From Thermoplasmata archaeon (GTDB lineage Archaea > Thermoplasmatota > Thermoplasmata > Lutacidiplasmatales > UBA184), in assembly GCA_021806135.1 (NCBI GenBank), contig JAJZYB010000015.1:1-42315 (forward strand): DNA of 42,315 bases, read 5' to 3'. The notes beneath the pieces are model-generated. The model saw only the letters and a list, made by a program, of their open reading frames with translations, was not told the DNA's origin and made no database searches. The position numbers were made by a program, and so were the translations under genes. Each line of letters opens with the position of its first letter. Position 1 is the first letter of the stretch. Shown piece by piece: positions 24,904-32,789 of this stretch.

Positions 24904-25274
24904 GCCCACGCAAAGGGCGAGCGGTTCAAGGCCCTTCCCCACCCACCCAACCCACGAGGGACCCCCGGCAACGTCGATGCGCGTCTCCCAACGATTCTCG
25001 TATACCCGTGGCATGCCCACCCACGAGGGGAACCCCCGCGCGCCACCCCTGGAGCCCCTTCGCTCGGCTGGACGGTCCCCATGGGGGTCTCCTGCCACCC
25101 TTTGGTGGGCCTTGTCTATGAAGGCCACTTGGGGCCTCCTGCGGCCCCGCCCCGTGCCCTTCGGAGCGAACCGATCCGGGGAGGCAACGGTCAATTAGTA
25201 AGGGAAGTTGGGGCAGGGCAGCCCTCGGGGCAGGGTGGGGCAGCGTCTTCCCCCTCCGGCCCGGGGCCCGACCC
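24904..25274. other. Divergent intergenic region with short tandem similarity
   Basis: CATGCCCAC occurs at 24901 and 25012. A segment of the form CCCA(A/C)CCACGAGGG...CCCCCG occurs at about 24949-24968 and 25017-25038. GGGGCAGG-like units repeat three times around 25208-25245. GGTATACG near 25000 on the minus strand and CAATTAGTAAG near 25193 are the only A/T-rich spots and may be the divergent promoters. Confidence 0.35.
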
Positions 25275-26357
25275 ATGTCCCCGGGAACCCTCTTCCGCAC
25301 CCTTTCCGAGCTGGAGGCCACCGCCGACCGGATCCTCCCCAGCGGGGTCCAGGAATACGTCCAGGGAGGTTCGGAGGAAGAGCGGACGATCCAGGCCAAC
25401 CGGGAGGCGTTCGCGCACCGCTTCCTCCTACCCCGGGTCCTGGCCGATGTACGGGAGGTCCGCACCGGGACGACGTTCCTCGGGCGGAAGACCCCTCAAC
25501 CCTTCTTCATCGCCCCCACGGCCTACCAGACCTTGGTCCATCCCGAGGGAGAGCGGGCCATGGCCCGAGCCGCGGCGGCGGAGGGCGTGCTCCTATCGCT
25601 CAGCACGCTCTCCAACTTCTCCCTCGAATCCGTATCCGAGGCGGCACCCGGAGGAGAGCGTTGGTTCCAGCTCTACGTCCACCGGGACCGGCAGGTGACG
25701 GAAGCCATCGTGCGACGGGCGGAGAAGGCGCACTACCAGGGTCTCGTCCTCACGGTGGACGTCCCCGTGCTGGGGATCCGGGACCGGCAGGAGGAGGCCG
25801 CCTTCCACCTGGACTCCGCGATGCCCCTCGGGAATCTGGATCCCGAGGTCCCTCCCCATCGCTCCGGCCCGCTCAGCCAACGCGACCACGCCGAGGACCG
25901 CATCGACCCTTCCCTGACCTGGGAGATCCTGCCGTGGCTGAAGGAACGCACCGGGCTTCCGCTGCTGGTCAAGGGGGTCCTCTCTCCGACGGATGCCCGT
26001 CGCGCCCTCGATGAGAGAGCCGCCGGGGTCATCGTCTCCAACCACGGGGGGCGTCAGCTCGACGGGGCCCCCGCGACCCTGGATGCGCTTCCGGCCGTGG
26101 CCGAAGCGGTGGGGAGCGACGGGGAGGTGTACCTGGACGGAGGGGTTCGCCGGGGGTCCGATGTGGTCCTCGCCCTCGCCCTGGGCGCCCGGGGGGTGGG
26201 GCTGGGCCGGCCTCCCCTCTGGGCCCTGGCTGCCGGCGGGGCAGAAGGGGTCCGGCGCTGGGCCCGGCTCCTTAGGGAGGAGTTCCGGAACGCCCTGGCC
26301 CTCACGGGATGCCGGGGAGTGGAGGACGTGAATCCCGGGCTCCTCTTCCGGAAGTAG
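25275..26357 (+). CDS. FMN-dependent 2-hydroxy-acid oxidase/dehydrogenase
   Basis: The 360-residue TIM-barrel protein belongs to the glycolate oxidase/lactate monooxygenase/L-lactate dehydrogenase (LldD) family. Motifs in order: PFFIAPTAYQTLVHPEGE (flavin site), WFQLYVHRDR with the substrate-contact Tyr, LVLTVDVPVLG, LLVKGVLSPTDA with the flavin-binding Lys, SNHGGRQLDG with the catalytic His257 and the following Arg, and DGGVRRGSDVV for the phosphate. All key residues are present, so it should oxidise an L-2-hydroxy acid and pass electrons to oxygen or a carrier. The substrate cannot be decided from sequence. It stops two bases before the convergent tRNA gene and has no operon partner. Confidence 0.9.
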   Translation: MSPGTLFRTLSELEATADRILPSGVQEYVQGGSEEERTIQANREAFAHRFLLPRVLADVREVRTGTTFLGRKTPQPFFIAPTAYQTLVHPEGERAMARAAAAEGVLLSLSTLSNFSLESVSEAAPGGERWFQLYVHRDRQVTEAIVRRAEKAHYQGLVLTVDVPVLGIRDRQEEAAFHLDSAMPLGNLDPEVPPHRSGPLSQRDHAEDRIDPSLTWEILPWLKERTGLPLLVKGVLSPTDARRALDERAAGVIVSNHGGRQLDGAPATLDALPAVAEAVGSDGEVYLDGGVRRGSDVVLALALGARGVGLGRPPLWALAAGGAEGVRRWARLLREEFRNALALTGCRGVEDVNPGLLFRK

Positions 26358-26358
26358 G

Positions 26359-26468
26359 TCCCGGCTGCCTGATTTGAACAGGCGACCTGAGGATATCTGC
26401 GGGGACCGTCGGACCTTCGCCGACGGACCGGACTACAGTCCCCCGCTCTACCCCTGAGCTAAGCCGGG
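26359..26468 (-). tRNA. tRNA-Tyr (GTA) with a 38-base intron after position 37
   Basis: Exon 1 is 26468-26433, the intron 26432-26395 and exon 2 26394-26359, giving a 72-base mature tRNA. The acceptor stem CCCGGCT/AGCCGGG, D stem GCTC/GAGC, anticodon stem GGGGA/TCCTC (one wobble) and T stem GCCTG/CAGGC all pair. The anticodon loop reads CTGTAGA, so GTA. C1:G72 is the archaeal tyrosine identity pair. At the splice sites, a central helix CTGT/GCAG is flanked by 3-base bulges AGT and ATA, a proper bulge-helix-bulge for the tRNA endonuclease. No CCA is encoded. Confidence 0.95.
26395..26432 (-). other. Archaeal tRNA-Tyr intron (bulge-helix-bulge type)
   Basis: This 38-base intron lies between G37 and A38. 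Its internal stem pairs CCGTCGG with CCGACGG. Cutting two bases into each 3-base bulge gives exactly the exons needed for a standard anticodon arm. Confidence 0.9.
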
Positions 26469-26490
26469 TCAGGGCGCCGAACGGAGGACC

Positions 26491-27153
26491 CTACAAAGCT
26501 TCTTCGGACCGGCCCGGGGGAGCCCCTTTCCCCAGGGCCCCGAGGATGCGCTCGTAGACCGCCTCCACGGAGCCGGAGGCCCGTACGGTCAGGACGAGGT
26601 CCCGGGCCCGGTAATACGCCAGCACGGGGGCGGTCTCCGCGTGGTATACCTTCAGACGGACCCGGACGGCCTCCGGCCGGTCATCCGGTCGCTGGAGGAG
26701 CGCGGTGCCGTCCTCGTCGCAGACCCCCGGGGCCCGGGGAAGGTTCGAGCGGAGGTTGTAGACCCGGCCGCACTTCGGGCAGCTCCATCGGTCCGCCAGC
26801 CGGTCGAGGAGCTCGGGTTCCGGGAGGTCGAAGTAGAGGACCCGGTCCAATGGCGCGAAGGTTTCCAGGGCCTCCGCCTGGACCACGGTCCGGGGGAACC
26901 CGTCCAGAAGGAACCCCGGGCGGGTGTCGTCCTGCCGGAGCCGCTCCCTGAGCATCCGGATCACCAGCTCATCGGGGACCAGGTTCCCGGCGCGCATGAA
27001 CCCCTGGACCTCCCGGCCCAGGGGAGTCTGGGCCCGGATGGCCGCCCGGAGCATCTCTCCCGTGGAGAGGTGCGGGATCCCCCTGGCGGCGCTCAGGCGC
27101 TGGGCCTGGGTCCCCTTGCCTGCCCCTGGGGGGCCGAGGAAGGAAAGGCGCAT
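26491..27153 (-). CDS. adk: Adenylate kinase (zinc-lid type)
   Basis: The 220-residue enzyme interconverts 2 ADP and ATP + AMP. The P-loop GPPGAGKGT is at 7-15 and the AMP-site TGEMLR at 31-36. DGFPRT is at 84-89. The LID carries zinc ligands C125, C128, C145 and D148, then a GTAL strand. This is the bacterial-like monomeric form with a structural zinc, not the trimeric enzyme of many other archaea. I start at ATG 27153, because TTATATA (27177-27183) lies 26 bases upstream. The tRNA-Tyr gene follows on the same strand. Confidence 0.93.
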   Translation of the reverse strand: MRLSFLGPPGAGKGTQAQRLSAARGIPHLSTGEMLRAAIRAQTPLGREVQGFMRAGNLVPDELVIRMLRERLRQDDTRPGFLLDGFPRTVVQAEALETFAPLDRVLYFDLPEPELLDRLADRWSCPKCGRVYNLRSNLPRAPGVCDEDGTALLQRPDDRPEAVRVRLKVYHAETAPVLAYYRARDLVLTVRASGSVEAVYERILGALGKGAPPGRSEEAL

Positions 27154-27175
27154 GGAACTCCCCCGGAGCGCCACG

Positions 27176-27184
27176 CTATATAAC
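27176..27184 (-). promoter_or_regulatory. TATA box of adk
   Basis: GTTATATAG on the minus strand is centred about 26 bases before ATG 27153. This is among the clearest TATA boxes in the window and indicates a leaderless adk mRNA, possibly reading on into tRNA-Tyr. Confidence 0.65.
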
Positions 27185-27273
27185 CCATCCAGACGAAGGC
27201 GACCGGAAGGGGTGGACCCCGGAGCGGGGCCTGGCCCCCCCGCGTCTGGTGGGGCCGGTCCCCATCAACGAGG

Positions 27274-27978
27274 TCAGCCCGCGGGAGCGACGATGCTCCC
27301 CCGGAAGACCTTCCCCAGCAGGGCGTTCCGCAGCTGCTCCACGTCGCGCCCCTGAACCACAGCGAGGGGGATCCGGGCGCGGGCGAGCCGTTCCACCCCG
27401 AGCCGGTCAAAGATGAACTCCTGGCCCGCCCGTCCGTCCGTCCCGGCCTCCACCATGGCCCGGAACTGGGGGAAGGTCAGCGACTTCAGGAGAGTGGCTG
27501 CGGGATCGGTGGCCGGGTCCCGGTCGTAGATGCCTCCGCTCCGGGTGGCGTTCACCAGCCTCTCCGCCCGCATGCGTTCGGCGAGGAGCGCGGCCACGGC
27601 GTCCGTGGTGTGGCCGGCCTCGGTCCCTCCCAGGACGACCAGGGACCAGCGGGAGGATTCCTCCACGGCCTCCCGAACCGAGGTGAGCGGACGGGCCGGG
27701 CAGGCCGGGGTCAAGAGGCTGGCGAGGAGCCTTGCGTTCAGCCGGGTCACGTCGATGCCGAGCTCGTCGAGCTCGATCTCCGTGAGCCCGAGCTCCCGCC
27801 CGAGGCGGATGTACTCCCGGGCGGTCTTGCCTCCGCCGACGACGACGGCGAGCGGGTGCTGCTTCGCCACCGCGCGAAGGCCCTCCACGAGTTGACGGAG
27901 GAACTCGGCGTCCTTCTCCCCGGTGAGGAAGACGGAGCCCCCCAGGGAGAGGACCACGGGTCGTCGTCGAGCCGGCAC
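27274..27978 (-). CDS. pyrH: UMP kinase, archaeal type
   Basis: The 234-residue amino-acid-kinase-fold protein phosphorylates UMP to UDP. Motifs: SLGGS at 11-15 (phosphate loop), VVVGGGKTAREYI at 46-58, DELGIDVTRLNARLL at 71-85 (diagnostic for archaeal UMP kinases), then GGTEAGHTTDAVAALLAE and NATRSGGIYDRDP for the nucleotide. I choose GTG 27978 as start, since TTTATT (28001-28006) is about 25 bases upstream; longer in-frame starts give low-complexity tails. The gap to adk is 120 bases, and both may be transcribed separately. Confidence 0.9.
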   Translation of the reverse strand: MPARRRPVVLSLGGSVFLTGEKDAEFLRQLVEGLRAVAKQHPLAVVVGGGKTAREYIRLGRELGLTEIELDELGIDVTRLNARLLASLLTPACPARPLTSVREAVEESSRWSLVVLGGTEAGHTTDAVAALLAERMRAERLVNATRSGGIYDRDPATDPAATLLKSLTFPQFRAMVEAGTDGRAGQEFIFDRLGVERLARARIPLAVVQGRDVEQLRNALLGKVFRGSIVAPAG

Positions 27979-27999
27979 GACGCGACGCACCGGGAGGCG

Positions 28000-28008
28000 G
28001 AATAAAGG
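28000..28008 (-). promoter_or_regulatory. TATA box of the UMP kinase gene
   Basis: CTTTATTCC on the minus strand is centred about 25-26 bases before GTG 27978, supporting that start and a leaderless mRNA. Confidence 0.5.
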
Positions 28009-28363
28009 GTTGTGCCCGCGCTTGAGGCCCTGTGGGAGGGGAGATACCGGATCGTCCGGGTCTCCCTCCCCGCCACCACGGCCTCCACCAGGTCCCTCCT
28101 CTCGGCCCCGGTGGCCACCCGGGGGTGACCGCCCACCCACGGCACCTTTCCGGTGGCCGTCAGTGGCCAACGCACGACCGGCTCGCCGGCCCGCCACCAC
28201 GGGGCCGGGTGGTTGAGCAGCCTCGGTGTGGACGAGAGGCCCGAACGACCCGGACGGGTGGGAGGGGTCGCGGACCTGGGCCCCCCTGATGGACAGAGGC
28301 CGTTGCGTCCCGTCTCGCTCGGAGCGTTCATCTACCCGCGGGCGCTCCCGATCATAGGGCACC
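28009..28363. other. Divergent gap between UMP kinase and LivF-like genes
   Basis: No gene is supportable. I see no convincing TATA box before the ABC ATPase start at 28364. Confidence 0.35.
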
Positions 28364-29128
28364 ATGGCCGGTCTCTCTGCCTCGGCTCCCCTCGAGACCG
28401 CATCTGGGAAGGGGCCGGCCTCGTTGACGGTCCAGGGTCTTCAGGCGGGCTACCGGGGCCTTGAGGTCCTGCACGGGGTCGATCTGGAGATCCCCGCCCG
28501 GGCCTTCACGGCCCTGGTGGGACCCAATGGGGCGGGGAAGACCACCCTGCTGCGCGCGCTTGCCGGCCTTATCCCGACCAGCGCCGGCTCCAGCGTGCTC
28601 GACACCGACGAGCGGTTGACCGGCCGATCCCCGGAATACATCGTCCAGCGCGGGGTCTCCCTGGTCCCGGAGGGACGGCACGTCTTCCCTCGGATGACCG
28701 TGCGGGAGAACCTGCTCCTGGGGGCCTATCTGCCCCACGCTCGGGCCCGTCTCAAGGAGACGCTGGCACAGGTCACCGCGATGTTCCCGGTGCTCCAGGA
28801 GAAGGCCCACCTCCAGGCCCGGGCCCTGTCCGGCGGGGAGGCCCAGATGCTGGCCATCGGTCGGGCCCTCATGTCCCGCCCCCGCCTCCTCATGGTGGAT
28901 GAACCCTCTTTGGGCCTCGCTCCGCAGGTCGTGAGCGCGGTCTTCCAGTGCCTCCACGACCTCCCGTCCCAAGGCGTGACGGTCTTCACGGTGGAGCAGA
29001 ACGTGCGGGCGATCCTCCGTCTCGCGGACCGGGGCTACGTCCTGGCCCAGGGCCGGATCGTGGACCAGGGGCCCGGGACCGAACTCCTCGACCACCCGGA
29101 GGTGCGGAAGGCCTTCCTGGGGGTCTGA
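28364..29128 (+). CDS. livF: HAAT-family ABC importer, LivF-like ATPase
   Basis: The 254-residue ATPase has Walker A GPNGAGKT (53-60), a Q-loop region, the ABC signature LSGGE (155-159), Walker B LLMVDEP (175-181) and a switch His-free motif VFTVEQN where VEQN is typical of LivF. A LivF-style VPEGRHVFPRMTVRENL follows the Q-loop. It powers, with LivG, an importer of the hydrophobic-amino-acid/amide type. It is convergent with the permease genes that end 12 bases downstream. The partner LivG-like ATPase is about 12 kb away (41401), so the transporter set is split. Confidence 0.88.
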   Translation: MAGLSASAPLETASGKGPASLTVQGLQAGYRGLEVLHGVDLEIPARAFTALVGPNGAGKTTLLRALAGLIPTSAGSSVLDTDERLTGRSPEYIVQRGVSLVPEGRHVFPRMTVRENLLLGAYLPHARARLKETLAQVTAMFPVLQEKAHLQARALSGGEAQMLAIGRALMSRPRLLMVDEPSLGLAPQVVSAVFQCLHDLPSQGVTVFTVEQNVRAILRLADRGYVLAQGRIVDQGPGTELLDHPEVRKAFLGV

Positions 29129-29139
29129 GGACCGCCGGG

Positions 29140-30144
29140 TCAGAAGCTCAGGAAGGAGGGGACCCACCGGAAGCCGAAGACCCCCCGGGGGATCAGCAGC
29201 ACCGCCGCGAACATGATGACCCCCGTGATGAGGTCGTTGTAGAGGCTGAAGTTCGTCAGCGCCACTTCGAAGACCCAGGCAAAGAGGATGGCCACCACGA
29301 CGGGGCCGAAGACCTTTCCCCGTCCTCCCACCACCACCATGAGGATGATCTGCAGGTTGTAGAGGAGGTTGAAGGCCGAGGAGGGGTCGATGTAGTGGGC
29401 GGAGAGGGCGAAGAGGCCCCCCACGGGCCCCATGATCGCCCCGCTGAGCCCGAAGGCCAAGGACTTGAACCCTCGGGGGTAGACCCCGGAGGCCCGGGCC
29501 ACGTCCTCGTTCTCCCGGATCGCCTCGAAGGCCAGCCCCAGCGTATTCCGGGAGATCGCATAGACGAGGAGCGTGGCGATGGCGGCGAGCGCGAGGGCCC
29601 CGTAGTAGAGGTCCACGGGCGGGATGATGAGGAAGAAGATGGGGAAGCCGAAGGTCCCGCCGGTCAAGGATTGCCAGTTGAGCGTCACCAGTTGCATGAG
29701 CGCGGCCGCGGCCAGGGTGGCGATGGCGAAGTACGCACCCCGTAACCCCACCCCAATGTACCCGATGATCAAGCCCAGGGCGAGGGTGACCAGGGCAGCC
29801 ACGACCATGGCGATCAAGACGTTGTACCCGAAGGTGACGGCCAGGATCGCCGTGGTGTAGGCCCCCACTCCGAGCAGGCCCCAGTGGCCGAAGCTCAGCT
29901 GGCCGCTGAACCCCCCGGAGATGTTCCAGCTCTGGGTCATGGCGATGTACCAGGGGATGAAGAAGAGCAGGGTGGAGATCGTGTACGGGTCGGGGAAGAG
30001 GATCGGAAGCACGGCCAGGACAGCGAAGGTCCCCAGGAGGACGCTTCGGTGGGAGTTCCAGGTCCGGAGCCGGACCCAGAGGCGTCGGGTCCGAGAACCG
30101 GACACCGGCGGGGGGGAGGGGAGAGCGGCCCCCGGGGCGGTCAC
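29140..30144 (-). CDS. livM: HAAT-family ABC importer, LivM-like permease
   Basis: The 334-residue membrane protein has about eight to ten helices and the LivM core QSWNISGGFSGQLSFGHWGL, then GLRGAYFAIATLA, and the cytoplasmic coupling region RNTLGLAFEAIRENEDVARA, which docks to the ATPase. It starts at GTG 30144, overlapping the LivH TGA (GTGA), so the two permeases are coupled. The first 30 residues are polar. It forms the membrane channel with LivH. The frame stays open far upstream through LivH, but that extension is a shadow. Confidence 0.9.
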   Translation of the reverse strand: MTAPGAALPSPPPVSGSRTRRLWVRLRTWNSHRSVLLGTFAVLAVLPILFPDPYTISTLLFFIPWYIAMTQSWNISGGFSGQLSFGHWGLLGVGAYTTAILAVTFGYNVLIAMVVAALVTLALGLIIGYIGVGLRGAYFAIATLAAAALMQLVTLNWQSLTGGTFGFPIFFLIIPPVDLYYGALALAAIATLLVYAISRNTLGLAFEAIRENEDVARASGVYPRGFKSLAFGLSGAIMGPVGGLFALSAHYIDPSSAFNLLYNLQIILMVVVGGRGKVFGPVVVAILFAWVFEVALTNFSLYNDLITGVIMFAAVLLIPRGVFGFRWVPSFLSF

Positions 30145-31031
30145 TCGTCCCTCCTGAGGACGGTCCGGATGGCCAGGGCCCCCAGGATGGCCACGTAGGT
30201 CGCCCCGGCCGACCAGATCCCGTAGGCGCCGTTGTAGACGTAGGAGGTCAGGGACTCCGCCACCCCCAGGACGAGGCCACCGACGATGGTGCCCCCGATG
30301 TTCCCCATCCCTCCCATCATGATCACCCCGAAGGCCTTCAGCAGGTAATCGAAGCCGAACTCCGGGAAGAAGAGGAACTGCATGGCGACCACCACCCCGG
30401 CGACCCCCGCCAGGGCGGCGCTGAGCCCGAAACTGGTGGCGTAGAGCCACCGGACCGGGATCCCCAGCAGTTGGGCGGCCTCCAGGTCCTGGCTGGCCGC
30501 CCGCATGGCCCGGCCGGTCCAGGTGTAGCGGAGGTAGGCCCAGAGCAGCACCGTCGCCGCGGCGGCCATCCCCGCTCCGATGAGGACCACCTGGGAGAGC
30601 ACCGCATCCCCCCAGGGCGACGGGATGATCACCGCGGTGTTGAAGTAGCTCGTGGGGATCTGCCGCTGGTTGTCGCTCCAGAGGCCCACGTAGATGTTGT
30701 CCATGATGAGGAACCCGGCGAAGGTGAGCAGCAACGTCGTATCCTCGAAGTAGGGGCGCTTGAGCACGGGCTGCACCATGAGGAAGTGGAAGAGCACCCC
30801 CACGGCGAAGAGGGCGGGGAGCACGATCACCAGGGAGAGCAACGGGTTCAGTCCGTAATCCTCCCAGAGGAAGTAGGCGAGGTAGGCCCCCAGGAGCATG
30901 AGGTAGCCGTGGGTGAAGTTGATCACCCGCATGACCCCGATGAGGAGGGTCATGCCCAAGGCAAAGACAACGTAGAGGCTGCCGACGCCGAGGCCACCGA
31001 GAAGGGCAACGAGGAAAGGGTTGAACCCCAC
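30141..31031 (-). CDS. livH: HAAT-family ABC importer, LivH-like permease
   Basis: The 296-residue permease has about eight helices, with the LivH hallmarks FALGMTLLIGVMRVINFTHG early and TGRAMRAASQDLEAAQLLG (coupling helix) past the middle, then MMGGMGNIGGTIVGG near the end. The frame starts at TTG 31040, but GGAGG lies one base before that codon and 10 before GTG 31031, so I prefer the GTG. It lies 55 bases after the binding-protein gene and overlaps LivM, forming one operon. Confidence 0.9.
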   Translation of the reverse strand: MGFNPFLVALLGGLGVGSLYVVFALGMTLLIGVMRVINFTHGYLMLLGAYLAYFLWEDYGLNPLLSLVIVLPALFAVGVLFHFLMVQPVLKRPYFEDTTLLLTFAGFLIMDNIYVGLWSDNQRQIPTSYFNTAVIIPSPWGDAVLSQVVLIGAGMAAAATVLLWAYLRYTWTGRAMRAASQDLEAAQLLGIPVRWLYATSFGLSAALAGVAGVVVAMQFLFFPEFGFDYLLKAFGVIMMGGMGNIGGTIVGGLVLGVAESLTSYVYNGAYGIWSAGATYVAILGALAIRTVLRRDE

Positions 31032-31086
31032 GAACTCCAAGCCTCCGTTCTTGGATCTCGTGGGGTTGTCGGAGCCGCTCCTTGCG

Positions 31087-32412
31087 CTAGGGCCAGGTGG
31101 AGGAGAGCGGGTAGACGAAGCTCGCCGTGGCGAACTGGGACGGGGCGATGATCACCGGCTCTCCGTTCTGGATCTGGACCACGAAGGGTGCCCGGGCGAT
31201 GTCGAGCCCCAGGGAGTTGGCCTGGAACCGTCCATCCACCGTAGGCATGTTCAGCTGGGAGAGCGCTTGCGCCACGGCCGGCCCGGAGGTCACCCCGGCC
31301 TTCTGGATGGCGGCGAACTCCACTTCGGCGGCCATGATGGCCTGGTACGGGAGCTGGTTGATGGCGATGCTCTGCCCGTAGGTGGCGTTCATCTGCTGGT
31401 ACCAGTACGTGGCGTTGGCGAACTGTCCACTGGCCTCGGCCTTGCTCATGTTCGCCGCCCAGTTGTCCTGCCCGATCACGCCGTTGGCAGTGGCCCCCAG
31501 TTGGCTGATGAAGAACGGAGAGTCCCACATGTCCTCGGAGAAGATGATCGGTGGACGGATGTTCAGCGACTTCATCTGCTGGATCCAGGTGATCACGTTC
31601 TGCGGGAACTCGTCCGAGAGCATCATCATCTGCAGGCCGGGCTTGTTCGCCGAGAGCAGGTAGCTGTCCGCTGAGGCGGCTGTGAGCGAGCTCGGATTGT
31701 AGGTCTGGTTGTAGAGGATGTGGTAGCTCGGTCCCATGAGCTGGATGGTGGTGCCCAGCAGCGTGAGCATGGCCTCCTCGTTGGCGTAGAGCGTGGAGAT
31801 GTTCAACGGCTGCGGGGAAAGGCCCGCGAAGAAGTTGGCGAACACCTGCATCTGCTGCGCGGTGGTCGGGTAGATGGAGAAGAGGTAGGGGTTGCCCACC
31901 TGGAACTCCGGGTCCTCCGCGGCGTTGGCCACCAGCGGGACCTGCAGCTGCTGGATCGTGGAGGCGATGGCGTCCGTGTCCGGGGTCAGGAAGCCGCTGA
32001 TGAGCATGTCCACATGGTCCCCGCTGACCGCCTTCTGGACCAGCTGGACCGCCTGGGCCGGGTTGCTCTGGTCGTCCATCATGGTCACGCTGACCTTCAT
32101 CATCTTCCCTTGGAACAGCACGCCGCCTTGGGCGTTCATGGCGTTCGCCCAAACGGTCACCCCGTCGGCCCAGGGCGTTCCCGCCGGACCGAGCGCTCCG
32201 GTCAGCGGCCCCACCACGGCGACGGTGAAGGTGTTGGAGCTCGAAGAGCTGCTCTTCTGCGAGTAATAGTAATAGACCCCTCCCCCCACCGCCGCCAGGA
32301 TGATGACCACCGCGATCGCGATGGCCACCGTGCTGCGGGAGGTCCCCTTCTTCGGCGGGGTCCCACTTGGCATGCTCGGCTGACTGGTCGTCGTCCCACT
32401 GGTCGTTCCCAT
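31087..32412 (-). CDS. HAAT-family periplasmic-type substrate-binding protein
   Basis: The 441-residue protein has a short cytoplasmic tail, a single N-terminal helix (about 28-50) and a Ser-rich linker. A two-lobed type I binding domain follows: FTVAVVGPLTGALGPAGTPW, then WANAMNAQGGVLF and LVQKAVSGDHVDMLISGFLT. No lipobox Cys is visible, so it seems tethered by an uncleaved signal anchor, common for archaeal binding proteins. It should capture the solute for LivH/LivM. The family binds branched-chain amino acids, urea or short amides; the neighbouring hydantoinase-like enzymes point to a cyclic amide (inference). ATG 32412 is preceded by GAGGGGAG, a fair ribosome site. Confidence 0.88.
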   Translation of the reverse strand: MGTTSGTTTSQPSMPSGTPPKKGTSRSTVAIAIAVVIILAAVGGGVYYYYSQKSSSSSSNTFTVAVVGPLTGALGPAGTPWADGVTVWANAMNAQGGVLFQGKMMKVSVTMMDDQSNPAQAVQLVQKAVSGDHVDMLISGFLTPDTDAIASTIQQLQVPLVANAAEDPEFQVGNPYLFSIYPTTAQQMQVFANFFAGLSPQPLNISTLYANEEAMLTLLGTTIQLMGPSYHILYNQTYNPSSLTAASADSYLLSANKPGLQMMMLSDEFPQNVITWIQQMKSLNIRPPIIFSEDMWDSPFFISQLGATANGVIGQDNWAANMSKAEASGQFANATYWYQQMNATYGQSIAINQLPYQAIMAAEVEFAAIQKAGVTSGPAVAQALSQLNMPTVDGRFQANSLGLDIARAPFVVQIQNGEPVIIAPSQFATASFVYPLSSTWP

Positions 32413-32789
32413 TGATTTCTCCCCTCAATATGGTCCACAGCGCCAGGGCGGCGAACTATCCTTCCCCGACCCGTGGACCATGTTTCAACGCGGCTCAGTG
32501 CCCACGGGTATATGGCTTTTCCAGACCCGTTAACGGATTCCCGGGAGACCCCGCGAAAAACTCGGCGCCGAAATTTCTTCGCGCGCTCTTCACCGAAGCC
32601 GCTCGGAGCCGGTTTCCCCGAGGTGTTCCCGCTTCAGTTTGATAGCCCGGCACGGCCGAGAACTCCTCCCGGTCCGGCGAGCGAATGCTTCCGGCAGACC
32701 CGGAGCCCCCGGTCCCTCTCCCTGCTCTCCAGAACCCCAGCTTCCCACCGGGGGGTTGGCGGGAAGGCCCCCCGCCTGCGCCCCGCCCT
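32413..32789. other. Gap upstream of the transporter operon
   Basis: CCATATTG (around 32430-32437) may be the promoter of the binding-protein operon. The remaining 340 bases carry no recognisable gene and separate the transporter from the enzyme operon on the same strand. Confidence 0.3.

Noticed and set aside
30145-30450. N-terminal extension of the LivM permease
   Set aside because: It lies inside the LivH gene and is low-complexity; the GTGA overlap gives a normal-sized permease.
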